Shown here: positions 1 through 11,739 of the stretch, piece by piece | Numbering within the stretch: the first letter of the stretch is position 1 | How the letters are laid out: each line of letters opens with the position of its first letter | Assembly: GCA_050084515.1 (NCBI GenBank) | Contig: CM114273.1 | Span: 22,506,001-22,570,000 of the forward strand | DNA: 64,000 nt | Source of the DNA: Blasia pusilla | Lineage: Eukaryota > Marchantiophyta > Marchantiopsida > Blasiales | Reading direction: 5' to 3' | Notes under the pieces: model-generated | What the model was told of the DNA's origin: nothing | Seen by the model: the letters and a program-made list of their open reading frames with translations, nothing else | The model's database searches: none | Made by a program: the position numbers and the translations under genes

Positions 1-597
1 GCCTTCGTGAGTAGCGGAGGATAGGCTGAGTAAGTCGAGGATGACCTTCCGAGGCCTCGGGAGACCTGATAGAGCAAGTTTCCCCTTCGTTTCGGCTCAT
101 TTGGAGCCATATTGAGGAACTTACTATTTTAGGTAAGTGCCATTTTGATATATGTTCAACTTTCTATTTTTGGTAAGTGGCCTTTGACCTCCTACATGAG
201 GTCAAGAGCCAAGGAAGTCACTTGGGAGCATAGGTTATCGTGGAGAGAGCTTGGGAGAGAGGAGGGGTATACCTCAAGGAGAGAGAGCTTGAGAGCTCAT
301 TCTTTCTTTGTTGAACCTCTTGGCATGAGGCAGCAGAGCTATGGTCCCTTGCCTTGTGAGTGTAACCCAAGCCTCTCATTAGGAGATTGGGTTTGGTTTG
401 ACATGAGAGAGTGCACACCTTTGAAAGTTATGGTGTGAGATGGTGTAGAGAGAGATTGGATCTTACTTTATTGGAGATATTTTGGTACTTCTTGTGTCGT
501 TGTTTGGATGCCATGAGTTAGCATGAGATCGTGCGTGTTTGTGTGTGTGTTCGATGACAGCAATGTATGTTATGTAGCGATGTGTATGCGCACGACA
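1..597 (+). mobile_element. Solo LTR-like unit (blocks E-A), cut by the window edge
   Basis: Bases 1-471 (block E) match 22688-23160, the 5' end of element Y. Bases 472-597 (block A) match the 3' end of element Y (41359-41484) base for base over most of their length; both start TGGAGATATTTT and end CGCACGACA. No coding region is attached. I read it as a solo LTR of the methyltransferase-bearing gypsy family, with its 5' start lost beyond the window. The TG start and CA end of block A and the family-wide conserved end support this. Whether E and A form one LTR is discussed in the findings. Confidence 0.65.
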
Positions 598-3500
598 AAC
601 GTGACACTCACTACTTTCACTATGTAGATCACCCTCCTCCTAAGATCCACATTGGGTCCCGAACATTTTTATAAACTAATAGTAGTTCAAGTCAAATGTC
701 CATAAGAAGAGAAGAGAATAGAAGAGATGAGAAGAGATCTCTTTTGAAAATGAGTTTAGGTGGTGGAGCATATAATTTTTGAAGGTCGTTGTTTCCATCA
801 ACTTACTTTTAAAAGAGAGATTAGTATTTGAGTTTTGGGAAGGACCTTATGATCTCAAAACATAGGGAAATGAACTTCAATTTAATTTTATGGCGATGTA
901 AATTGATGAAGTGTCACCATGCTGAGGATTTAAGAAATAAAGGCTACGAACTTGGATTGAAAACCAAATTTTCAATTGGATAATCAAATATCCTAACCAT
1001 TAAAAGATCTTAAAATCCAGATTTCAATTCAAAAATTAGTATCTATACTCAAATGAGTCAAATATCACCTTTTTTTCTAGGGTCTTCTCATATTAAAATT
1101 CATCTTTTCTTAGACATGATTTCGTCCGAGAGTGGGTTGCTTATGGAGAATGTATCTTGAATTAGTGGAAAATGGAAACCAAGTTAGGAAATAGAGAGTG
1201 GCATTAAATATGGAGAATGGAGAAGTAAGATTATGTTAGGATTGAAAAAATGAATGAAACATTAATTTTACAATGCATGCCCCCACTAATTTATGGAGAG
1301 AGAAAACCTTGATTTTCAAGTCTTTCGATCGTTAGTACAAGTCTTTCAGAAAATTTAAGAAAAGAAAATGGATTAGCTTATGGAAAATATGAAAATGTTT
1401 TTATTTGGTAGATACTTTCGGTTATTTAGAAGATCAATTCCATTTTCCATGTGATTGGACACAATGACCTTGAAGACTAACTTTGCGCATGGAGCACACA
1501 TTCCCCTATACGAAAAAAAATTATTCTCACATCTTTTTTTAAATATACCTATCTCAAAATAAATAAGATTGTGAAAAAATTCTAGTATTGTAAAAGCATG
1601 TTCTTAAGAAATACAAAATGCTATATGAAGGCCTCATATCCTCACTATTGTTGAAATTATTTTCTTGTTTTACTTTTTTGGTGTTTTTTTTTTTAAGCAT
1701 CCGAGAGCATTAAGGTGAAAGAAGTTTTTCACCTAATAAGACTTCTTTCCCAAGGGGCTTAACCTAGTAAATAAGAGTAATCAATAGAATTTAAGCTCAA
1801 AGTAAATGGTTCCTTACTTTCAAGCTTCACATCAACACCCACTTAAAGAGCTTACTCTTTCACATGGGTGTTAAGGATGAACCCCTCCAATTCTATATCT
1901 CCTCTTTTTACTGCTCTATGAATCAACTAAAGCAAAAAATCCAAAATTTTCCCCTTTGAAAATTCTTTCCTCTACACTTCTATTGAAAAGTCAGTATTAC
2001 CTCTTCTCAATCTTTTAATTGAAAATTGGACATACTTTTGAAAATTGATGTCTCTCTCTTCCCCCTTCTCTTGGAAGTTTAGGTTGAAATCAGATCCCAT
2101 GGTAAGACTTGAATCTCATCTTAACTCTCACATTTCCAAGTATCTTTTTTCATATAAAGACATATTTTATTATGTTCAATATTTTTGGGTAATGTATTTT
2201 CATATGCCCTAATGTAGTGGAGACAAGCTCACAAAGTTCCCCAAACTACCTTCCAAAGAAGACAACCTAAGACCAAATAAATAAATGACACTTCCAACTC
2301 CATATTAACAACATTCATTTTAGGATTTTCCACCAACAAAGAAAATCTCTGTCAAAATAGTGCATTCATACACTTGTGCACTACTCAACCCAAAAGACCA
2401 CCTTGAGTCAGAGGCCCATTGTTTTCAAATCTCTTCGCAAGGGAAGCAGTTCTCTCTTTGCAAGGGAAGCAGTTCCCTCCCATTCCAACCTCTACCTCAC
2501 AACAAAACAAAGGATCACTCCGTCATCATAATTTCCTTGCATGTTTCTTAATCACACCATTCTCTTACGTCTACCCTCCAAGCATGTAGAAGGTCTATCT
2601 CTACCCTCCTTCCTTCCTCCCCTCTTCAAATACTCTCATCTTTTGTGCTTCCTTACAGGAGGCATGGCACAAAGATAGGATGGCATAGATGAACTTTCCT
2701 CTCCTTCAAAATAGATACACTTACTACCACTCCTTCAATCTCCGAAGGCAGACGGACCTCCACTAATTCTGTATATGCTCTAAAATATGCTATGAGTGAA
2801 CTAGAAAAATCCTAACAAAATTCTCCCTTGTTGAAAATGTTCCTCTACTCTCTACAAAATTCTCTTGTTGAAAATTAGGGCCCCTCATAAAAACCCATAC
2901 AAGTGGTCCCTCTCTCTTCTCTACACCCTCACGAAATCTAGCCAGTCTGGCCTGACTTTTATAAACTATCAAATCCCAACCCAAATAATAGTAGGGATAA
3001 AAGTTCCAAATAAATCCACGAACAATAGGGAAAATAGACAAAAACTTCAAAATCAGTGATTTATAAGAGCCTTTAAAAGAAAAAAATATAAAACTTCAAG
3101 AGGCTTTATAACGCTTCGCTCCATTTAAAAAACTGACACCAAGAAAACATAAAGAAGTAATAATAGCGAAAAATTAGACCTCAAATTATATTTCGGAAAT
3201 TCGCCACTGGAAAGAAAAAGTTCGGTTCTTTACAGACTCCCCTGACCGGCAATCAAAACGGATTACTGACTCCACTGACCGGAAAACGAAACAATCCTTA
3301 CGGATCACGACGGACATGAAGAAATGCATCAAAAGCGAACGCAAGAGCCGTCGTACTTAAACAAGCAGTCATCATCTGCGCAAAAGAGTCTTCAATGGAG
3401 AGAAGTGACGGTTATCGACACGGCCTCGAAGGAGGAGAGGAGAGGAGAGGCGGACGGGGACACAAACAATGAATGGAAGGCATTGCAAAATTTTGCTTGC

Positions 3501-3788
3501 GCGTCCTCGCGGCTTCCTAGTAGATAACAGAACCTATACCGCGGTGGGTGATGGATGGAGGTGGTGAGAGAGAGCACATTTAATGCCGACGCAAGGCGAT
3601 TCGGCTGTTGTCAGATTCGTATTCACAGATTTGTACAAGGTCGGCACCATCGCAAGACACTCATAGAGCTTCTTTTCGTTTCGCTGAGTTTTTTCTAGTC
3701 CATATGCGCTGCTACTGTGCTGCTACTGCTGTGGCGGCAGAAGCAGCTTGAAAAACATGCATCTCCCACACTGCAAAGTTACAAGCTA
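598..3788. other. Intergenic, AT-rich, no gene seen
   Basis: Short open frames here have no recognisable domain. The stretch is AT-rich, with CT-rich low-complexity DNA at about 2000-2900 that resembles 53500-54060. The last few hundred bases are the 3' flank and probable 3' UTR of the QRT3-like gene on the minus strand. Confidence 0.6.
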
Positions 3789-6700
3789 CTACAGGGAGAC
3801 ACTGCCGACTGTGTACAAAATGTCGCTGCTTTGATCCACCAAAACAGTCAGGGTGCCCGAAACTCTGCAGTCCGTTTCGACCACCACTCGGTTGTCGGTC
3901 ACCGTTCTTACGCAATGCTTGGGATACGAATTCGCGTGCGGGATGAAGAGCGAGTACTGTACATTCTGGATACGATCGGGGAAAAGCAGTCTTTCGGACA
4001 GATCTGCGGAGAACTTCTTGCCATAGCCGGAGACCGTGGCTCTGGCCACCGTGGCTTTGAGATTCATGCCATAAGCTGTGTTTTGATCCACGATGGTGCG
4101 ATCCACATACGCGAACGTCCCCAGCTTCTGATCCAGCTGCACGATGGGCACACCCTTCCAGCTCCCGGCGAAGATGTTGTTCGTTATGCTCACCTGCTCG
4201 ACCGAGTGCTCCATTCTGGTGGACCTCAAGACCACATTTGCATCGCCCGTGAAATAGTTCTGAGAAATCTCGAGCTGCGCAGGATCGTCGGCCACGATAC
4301 CGGTGGAATCCAAGTAGCAGTTCAGGATGCGAGTCTGCGAGTATCCAGGCAGCTGCAGATAGATTCCAATCCCGCCGTAGGCTGTTCGCTTATTGTAAGC
4401 ATGTACACCTGTGAGGATATTCCCTTGGCCACTGACTTGTACACCCACTCCTGCGGAGAAGATCACCACATTGGAGATCACATTGTCGTTGCTGATCAGA
4501 TTGATGGCCACCCCAGTGAAATCCTCTTCATGTCTGTCGCCTCCTCCAGTGCTGATGAACTGCCCGAAGTAGGAGTTTCGCACGTAGATCTCACGGCTGC
4601 CTTCCACCAGAAGCCCGTCGGTGGCGAAGTGTGACATGTACACATTGTCGATCGTGATCCGAGCTGAGTTCACGATCATAAGACCACCCCCTCTGAAGTT
4701 GGCATCGAACATGAGGTCCCTGAGAGTGATGTCTTCGTATGATAGCACGTAATCTTTCAGACAGTTCAATGTGTGATGGTTCCTGTCACGCAGGGACGCC
4801 ACGGTTCTGTTGGACTTCTGACGCTTGCCGGCTTCGGACCATAACTCCAGGAGATAGCGATCAGTAGGGAACGAGCTTGAAGCTCGCAAAGTGCCTCCAT
4901 GAATCTGCACGAAACTAGGACAATCACTGATTCTTGAAATTTCACAAGTGGAAGGCTGCAAAATCGGGTGAGCTACAAGACCCCAAAAAAATATAAGAAA
5001 AAACCTCGATCTTGCTTCAATCTTCATTAATTATAGCAAACTCAGCCTGACTGACTTCAGAGAGACTGTATTCATTAAGTAGTGCCTGTCGTAGCCTTGC
5101 GACCATAGACTCGCGCTCTAGTTGGAAGGTACTAGAGAAAGGAGAGAGAGAATACTCATTAAGTAGTGCCTGTCGTAGCCTTGCGACCACACACCCCGCG
5201 CCCTGGTTGGACGGTGCTTGAGACTGGGATGGGTGTACAGACAGACAGACAGACAGACAGACAGAGGGGCTCCAACCACGGGATCGGAGTTTCTGAATCT
5301 ACTGATGATGGTAGATTCTGAAATGTACACAAGAGTTGAATGACCACTTCAGGATTCGGCGGGGTAAATGAAGAGCTGAGGGTATGCACAACTATCACCT
5401 ATCACCAATGCAATTCAACCAGCTAGACCCATCGATGTGCCAACGAAAGACTCCGAGGAGATAATGTTAGTGTCCCAGCGTCACCCCGAAATTTAAAGTT
5501 TCATAGAGCACGGTGACACCAAAAGATCCCCAACTCTGAGGTGGATCTGGGGGGCAAGAGAGACACCGAATAATTTGAGTTGAAGTTCAGCTCCTTGAGA
5601 GCGACGAGGCTTTTGAGCAGCAACAGCTAAATGGCGACTATGTGCTCCTCAGAAAGCTGAAAACATCTCCTGACTCTCTAAACTGATCGACAGATGACAT
5701 GCGCGATAGAGAGGAAGAACCAAGATGGGCAAATACATACATAAATTACACCTTATGTTAGTTACTGCATATTTCACTTCCTTTTCTGGTGAGTGCATAA
5801 CCTCAGAGACATACGTGATCCACACTTTCAGACAACGTTTATTACATACCAGAAGGTTGCCACCCCCAGACTTCGAGAATTGGAGCGGTGCACTTATGAG
5901 ATAATCGCCGCCCTCCAGATGAATTTCCACTCCCCCCAGATCAGTAATTCCAGGACTTAGGGTATGATTCGACCCCACACCAAAAGCGTCATTGATTGTC
6001 TTTTGCAGCGCCTCCGTACTGTCCTTGTTCCCCGAAGGATCTGCCCCATTGTCAGTGACGTAGAACACTCGAGAGTAGTAGAAGCCGCTTGTTTTCAGTC
6101 CCTGCTCATGAGAAGTACCGAAAACTTTTTTGTGAGACACACTCAAACGCATGTGCTACCACTCATCAAGGATAAACGAAATCAAATCAAACCGACAATT
6201 TCTGCAAATCCAGAGATGCCCGACCATAACTTCTCTCTCAATTTGAATCAATCCCTGTGCCAAACAGGGATACTAGACATGGGATCAAGGACACAGCGAC
6301 TGTGCTTCCAGTAAGCTGGACATGTATCAAGTATTGTCTGATGAAGAGCTCTATCATCGCAGAGGGACGCTCGCGGATGTACCAAACGTACGGCCGAATG
6401 TTGCAGTTGTTTCCCGGCCCTTACAAAATCGGACATCGTCAACACAAAGGCTTCTCTACTCCTTAATGGCAGAGCTCAATAAGGTGAGCTAGATCCAGAA
6501 AATAGACTTGGGCAGTCGACCTACAACGATACGAGCTAGCCCGGTTGATTTGTTGAACACGGGTGAATTCCCAGGATCGAGGTACGAGACCTCCAACCCT
6601 TCGATCCTTTCACCGTCCAGATTTACTTTCAGGTCACTGGATTTCATATTTGAATGACTTCAATAAACGAGGCAGTCCACCCGTCTCTCCATTAGAGTCA

Positions 6701-7747
6701 CACTGAGCTGATTTAATTTTCTGGTCCCCAAGATTCCGTCCATCGGATAAGTGTTCGACGTCGGATCCGCCAGGCACCCTCAGGATAACCTTTCAGACTT
6801 CATTTCGGCTCGAGTTCTCCAGGAAGGAAACATGTTTTAGGTGGAGGCCTGAATTCTCACCAAGTTCAATCCGGGATCTATCGCGCAACTCAGAAACAGG
6901 AGAGTTTTCTGTCTCGATCATGGGTCAGAAGCGAGAGAGAGTTCATAAGAAAACTCGAAACTGATGACCAAATTCTCGGAGCCTTACTGAGTTCATTCTT
7001 CGCTAGGCTAGCCATCGCGGATCTACCAACTTAGAGAGGAACTGTTGTGTGCCTTCACGTGATTCGGCTCCCGGCGACCACCGCAAACGCGTTTGGCAGA
7101 TAATGGATTTACACTTCATGAAGCGCCTTGCTCTACAACACTTGGCATACGGACGGAATTCAGGCCAATTTCCGACATCCACGCTCTCCAGTAAGGAACG
7201 AAGTCGTAGACCAAGAAATACATCGCATCTGAATCCTCTGGACCGAAGCTAGACTGTCGTGTGCCTACACGTTATTCGGCTCCCAGCGGGCACTGGAAAG
7301 GCGTTTGGCAGATGATGGATTCGCGCTTCTTAAAGCACCTTGCTCTACAACACTTGGGATATGGAGGGAAATCGGCCAAATTCCGACAACCACGCTCTCA
7401 AGGAAGGAATGAAGACGTAGACCAAGAAATACTTCGCATCTGTGTGCATCCTCTGGACCGAAGGACAATGCCGGACGGGGGACGCAACAACACACCTTGG
7501 AACGGAGCCTGGCAGCGGATTGCCGAGAAGCTTTGTTGGTGTCACTCCACTGAAAGGCGGTTTGCTTGACCACTGCTTCGCGACTACGATGATGAATTTG
7601 ACCGTCCTGAGAATAAGTCGCCGCCGTGCGCGATGAATCGGGGTGGGAGTTCAAACCAGAATACGGGGATCTCCAAGATGCAGAAGTGACCTGTAGAGCG
7701 GCGAGGAGCAACGACAATGTCAACAGCAAAGGCCCGTTGGTGCCCAT
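3789..7747 (-). CDS. QRT3-like pectin-lyase-fold protein (polygalacturonase-like), secreted
   Basis: Three exons on the minus strand: 7747-7496 (84 codons), 6101-5850 (84 codons) and 4904-3789 (371 codons plus TAG), about 539 residues. Both introns are phase 0 with consensus ends (AAG|GTGTGT...GCAG|GGA and CTG|GTATGT...GCAG|ATT). Residues 1-23 form a signal peptide with a leucine-rich core, so the product should enter the secretory pathway. The pectin-lyase-like domain starts near residue 96 (VFYVTDNGADPSGNKDST) and continues through repeated beta-helix rungs such as GGGLMIVNSARITIDNVY. The order closely follows Arabidopsis QRT3 as I recall it; QRT3 helps degrade pectin between pollen tetrad cells. 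I do not see the classical GH28 catalytic motifs, as in QRT3 itself. In a non-seed plant the role would be spore or general cell-wall pectin turnover (inference). The family is firm; the substrate is not. Confidence 0.88.
5072..5264. repeat. Local duplication and (ACAG)n microsatellite in intron 2
   Basis: A roughly 60-base segment starting attaagtagtgcctgtcgta at 5074 recurs at 5159 with mismatches in its second half. It is followed by about seven ACAG units at 5237-5264. Both lie in intron 2 (4905-5849) of the QRT3-like gene. Confidence 0.8.
7041..7466. repeat. Tandem duplication of about 212 bases in intron 1
   Basis: 7041-7252 and 7253-7466 are diverged direct copies: both begin actgt(t/c)gtgtgcc and end near ctctggaccgaag. 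They lie wholly inside intron 1 (6102-7495) of the QRT3-like gene, close to its 5' splice site, and leave that site outside the copied unit. Confidence 0.85.
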
Positions 7748-8530
7748 GGCTTACGCGCGCGCCTGCGAACAACTTCGCCGAGCACGTCGTCAATCCATTC
7801 TGCGTCTGCGGGCGATCGATCAGCTAGCGCACTGGCTGGATGAAGGATGGGTATCCTGTCCTGGGTGTTTACTTTCGCGACGAAAGTCCGTCCAACCTAG
7901 TGCGAGCTTCCTATAGGCTTCTACAATTCTCTCCTTCGTCCTCCCCTCCCCGCCCCGCACTACCCCACGAATCTCCTCTTCCTCCGATGCCCCGATGCTC
8001 GTAAGAACGTCCCTGTCACAAACTCCCTCTCATGATTCGTCGGTTTCAGCTGCGTCCCGACACCTTTTGTTCTACCCTCGAGGCGTCCGAACTCGCAGCA
8101 GCCAACAGCGCACATGCATCTCGAGTCCGAGACGAGCTCTCAAACCCTACGCCCTGGAGAGGCCACATCGCAATGTGCTGAACGAAATCGCCTTTGAGCA
8201 CCGAACGAAGCCCGCACATCCACGAGCGCGAGACCCACCGATCGTGAGCTGCGGCGTGACTCCCGTGCGTGTCCCCATGAATCCATCCTCCTCGCACTGA
8301 CTGCAGTGCGCAGAGCAGGAAACGCAAGCAAAAAACCGCAGGGAAAACGCAGTAATACCCCCTCATTCCCGGGGGAGAAAAAGAAAATCCGCTTTATTCC
8401 GCCCCCACTCGCGAACAGGAAAAACTTGTACCTTCCCTCCGCATGCATAGCTCAGAGCCTCAGAGGCTTCTACTTTAAAACGGCCCGCTGTCGACTTCTG
8501 GCCCACACCAATGATAGGGGAGATCCGGGG
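7748..8530 (-). promoter_or_regulatory. 5' flank of the QRT3-like gene
   Basis: GC-richer, C-rich DNA upstream of the ATG at 7747. It should hold the 5' UTR and promoter. I see no certain TATA box or other conserved site, and open frames here match no family I know. Confidence 0.4.
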
Positions 8531-8730
8531 TTGCGAGTATTGCTAGCCGGTTAAATTTGGGAATTTCCGATTGATTTAAAAGTTGCCTACGAATTCGAGT
8601 ACGTCCTTTGTATTTCGTATCTGAAAACCGGTTCAAAATTCGGAATTACCGTTTCCGATTGGACATTCCCGGCGATGGACCGCGTCCCGCGAAAAAACTC
8701 CCCGAACCCTGGCCCACACATGTGTAGGTT
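8531..8730. repeat. Dispersed repeat, copy 1
   Basis: Shares ordered blocks with 54495-54690: gtagccgg(t/c)taaa, gaaaaccggtt, aattaccg and cgaaaaaactccccg or its variant. Divergence is high, and no coding sequence or terminal repeat is evident. Confidence 0.5.
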
Positions 8731-10829
8731 CCTCGTCTTTACTACTACTTCTTCTCCTCCCTCCCCTTCGCGGCTCGACATTCTTCACTCATACCGCGTT
8801 CACGCCATCGACTACACTCTCCACAAGGATCGCAGGGGTCCATGTAGCGGGAGATCCAGTCCAGACTCCAGACACCAGTGCCGTCGTCCGATGACCTAGT
8901 AACCTACCTACTTACCTACCACCCGCCCCTCGTCTGCACTGTGCGAACACAACAGATCGTCGCATGATCGCGGATTCGCGGTCGCAGCGCGGCGGTCGAG
9001 GCAGCACACCAACCAACGACTGACTGCAATTCGGCGGCCGGTGAATAAAAAGCACTTGCAGACTAAAAGTCGTCTTGAAAGCAAGATTGGCTTCAGAGTT
9101 AAAGACAGCACTTTTACTCTCTCTGTGTGTCTATACATTATTACATTTAAAACTGGTGCTTCGTGCAGCTTTGATTGGAGCTATGGATAGGGGCCCTCCA
9201 TTTCGAGAATCCAACACAGCACTGGGACGGGACCTCCAACACTTGTACTTTACTTCAAGGTGTGCATACCGCCCTCCCGTTATGCATCCAAGACAATACT
9301 TTTGATGTCAATTTGGCTACTTTGGAATTCAAGAGACTCATACCGTCTCTCCACGACATCACGTGTGCCGTCCATTTGCACGGAAACCTTCAAAAAGAGT
9401 ACTCATTGTTGGACGTATGGATAGTGCCTCTTCTCAAGATGGCACTTTTGGATTCAATTTGTGAATGAACAACCTTTCAAAATTATTAAACAAGAGTGGA
9501 GGACATGGGGATGCGATAGATGGAAAGATTTTATTTTTTTTAAAAGCCAGTTCATGGTACCTATACTCAAATCTCACACTTATGCAACTAGCACATCGAT
9601 CTTTTGAATTCAATATATGGTATGAACATCCCCTCTTTCAGGTTTATAGTACTTTTAAGTAATAGTAAGAATGCACATCCAATGCATCGCACGGGCCCAA
9701 CTAAGCAAGATAAATTTTGGTTGTGTTTGTGAAATTTTTGAAGAAAAATTCCTACATTGGGTTAGGAACATGTGAGATAGTTAAAATCTATCAAGGTCTA
9801 ATGAGGTCAATCAAAATTATGAGGAAGAAGAAATTGGAAACTCGCAAGATTTGTTGGAAAGCTAGATTTTTTATCTCATGAAGGGTTGCTTTACAAAATT
9901 CATACAATACTACTACGAAAAGATTAGAACATGAACTCCTCCTGCACTATAGGGGTGGGAATAGCATTTAGACCTGGAGCAATAGCGTGTTTGTAGCGCG
10001 GGGGTATCCTTCAGCCTTGTCATGTGAATGCATTTACGAATTAAGAGACCTCCATAGTCCTACCAAGCGATTGGACTACCAACTCCCGACTTTTTTACAA
10101 ATGTACTTGCATAGCATAGGCAAGCAACCAAGCCCTCCTCAACCTTAGAGGTGTAGGCACAAGGGAGAAGGTGGAGGAGAGGATGAAGTTATAGTAGTCA
10201 AAAATCATCGTTGGAACCGCTTAGGCGCGAGACGCCGCTTTTGAGTTCCCGAATCGACTGAAAGTCTCATCCCAAGTCTTTCGAGACTTGCCCGTGTTGG
10301 AAACCGCGAAACTAGGAAGGTTGAGCTTGAAGAGAGAGCAACCAAGATCAGCTAGGTGTTTCTTATGGTAGAAATCCGACTCCACGTTTAGCAATCTAGA
10401 TCTAGCGTCAATATGACGCCTTGGAAAAATTTTGTAATTCCTAACTACTTGAAGTAGTGGCGTGCACAATAGAAATTGAGTAGTAGAAGCATGCAGTGTC
10501 GGTTTAGCTCACTTCTCTCAAGTATTCATATCTTACAACTTGTTGAATTCCAAGGAGTTGCAAGAATGACTTTTGGAATTTGTCATTTACCACACATGAA
10601 AAACCCTTATCTGCCTTATGAAGATTCCATTGAGCCATATTTTAGCCCAGTCTTGTAAGTCATTCGTGGCCCCCGAATCTTTTGTGTCATTGTTGGCGAA
10701 ACTCAATCCTCCATTTTTTACCAACTTCACATCCACACTATCTCTTCACTATTCATTTCTTGCAACTTTGTGTGAATCCAACAGGTTGGAGGATAGACTT
10801 CTAAAATCTGTGATTAAATGCCCATTAGA
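8731..10829. other. Intergenic, mostly unannotatable
   Basis: No recognisable gene. Bases of about 10225-10345 are a fragment of the 1-kb repeat found at 11740-12741 and 52425-53428, shared over the stretch around aggaaggttgagcttga. Confidence 0.5.
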
Positions 10830-10833
10830 ATGT

Positions 10834-11427
10834 TGTCGTGCACACACATATCGCTACACAACATACATCGCTGGTCACATCTACACCACACAACACCGAT
10901 CTTCCCCATACACGGGTCGATCCACACATGTACAAAAATCAACTCATACATATACATGGAGATCACAGGAGAACACCCGGCCTAAAACTCCACTCCTCAA
11001 TCTACATCGGCATATCGAGCCTCGTCCACCCTGTGCTATCAAGGAATCCGGACGCTAGCACCCTAGTCCTATCTCACACACATACAAGGGAGGTGCTCCA
11101 ATGGCCCAACATGAGAAAGATGGCTTAGGAAAGCCACATTCCTCTCTTATATAGGGTTGGGAAGTGCCAAAAGGCTCTTCCCCTAAAAATAGTCCTCCCC
11201 TTGGTAACCTGCGCGCACAGGTTACCAAGGGCGGGTGACCTGGTCAACAAGTCACCCGGCTGTGAATGACCTCAACATGAAAGTTATCAGAAACGACGTT
11301 TTGACACAATGGACCTATCCTCAACCTCATCTGACATAGTGGGACAAAGTTACACTCAAGATAGTCCCCTGGCTCCTACGCCCTATCCACGATAGATCTC
11401 GGCGTATCGGCTATCTCAGATGTGACA
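10834..11427 (-). repeat. Complete B-A terminal unit (LTR, 594 bases)
   Basis: Runs from TGTCACATC to GTGCACGACA on the minus strand. Block B (10973-11427) recurs at 20593-21047. It holds a TATA box (CTATATAAGAG, about 11145-11155) and three consecutive inverted repeats upstream of it. Block A (10834-10972) resembles A' at 11430-11550. This looks like a U3-R-U5 unit with its promoter on the minus strand. Confidence 0.75.
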
Positions 11428-11429
11428 GC

Positions 11430-11550
11430 TGTCGTGCGCATACATATCGCTACACAACATACATCACCACACAACACCGATCTTCCCCATACACGGATTG
11501 ATCCACACATGTACAAAAATCAACTCATACATCTACATGGAGATCACTCA
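11430..11550 (-). repeat. Extra A block (A') next to the polypurine tract
   Basis: Starts TGAGTGATCTCC directly after the purine run AGGGGGGCGG (minus strand, about 11552-11561) and ends CGCACGACA. Only two bases (GC) separate it from the TGTCACATC start of the B-A unit, so a 3' end and a 5' end abut head to tail. Confidence 0.75.
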
Positions 11551-11629
11551 ACCGCCCCCCTAGCTAGCAGTTGGATCCCCCTAACTCCAGATAGAAAATA
11601 TCACATCTCTCTGACATGACCTACTACCC

Positions 11630-11739
11630 TATACACATCTCGGACACATCCATCATCCTCTGGGAACCACATCAAGAGAGGGGGGGACATGACATATGCC
11701 ACCCTCGAGAATAACCATCACATACCAACATGGTGGCTG
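11630..11739 (-). pseudogene. Second half of the PHD finger of element 1
   Basis: The minus strand reads ATMLVCDGYSRGWHMSC and then a stop, matching the second half of the PHD finger of element Y (41069-41170). The zinc-ligand histidine (GWH) is kept here, whereas Y has Asn; the fourth cysteine has become Tyr. It was separated from the first half (near 12750) by the 1-kb insertion. Confidence 0.8.

Noticed and set aside
3717-4634. A 305-codon open frame on the plus strand
   Set aside because: It is the antisense of exon 3 of the QRT3-like gene, which has a full family match on the minus strand; the plus-strand protein matches nothing I know.
5237-5264. Short tandem repeats as a possible CRISPR-like array
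   Set aside because: It is a plain four-base microsatellite in a plant intron, with no spacers.
7265-7495. Continuation of QRT3-like exon 1 as a longer open frame
   Set aside because: A consensus donor (AAG|GTGTGT) ends the exon at 7496 and the next exon joins in frame; the continuation reads into the intron's tandem repeat.
8046-8448. Open frames of about 100 codons upstream of the QRT3-like gene
   Set aside because: Overlapping frames on both strands in GC-rich DNA, with no recognisable domain.
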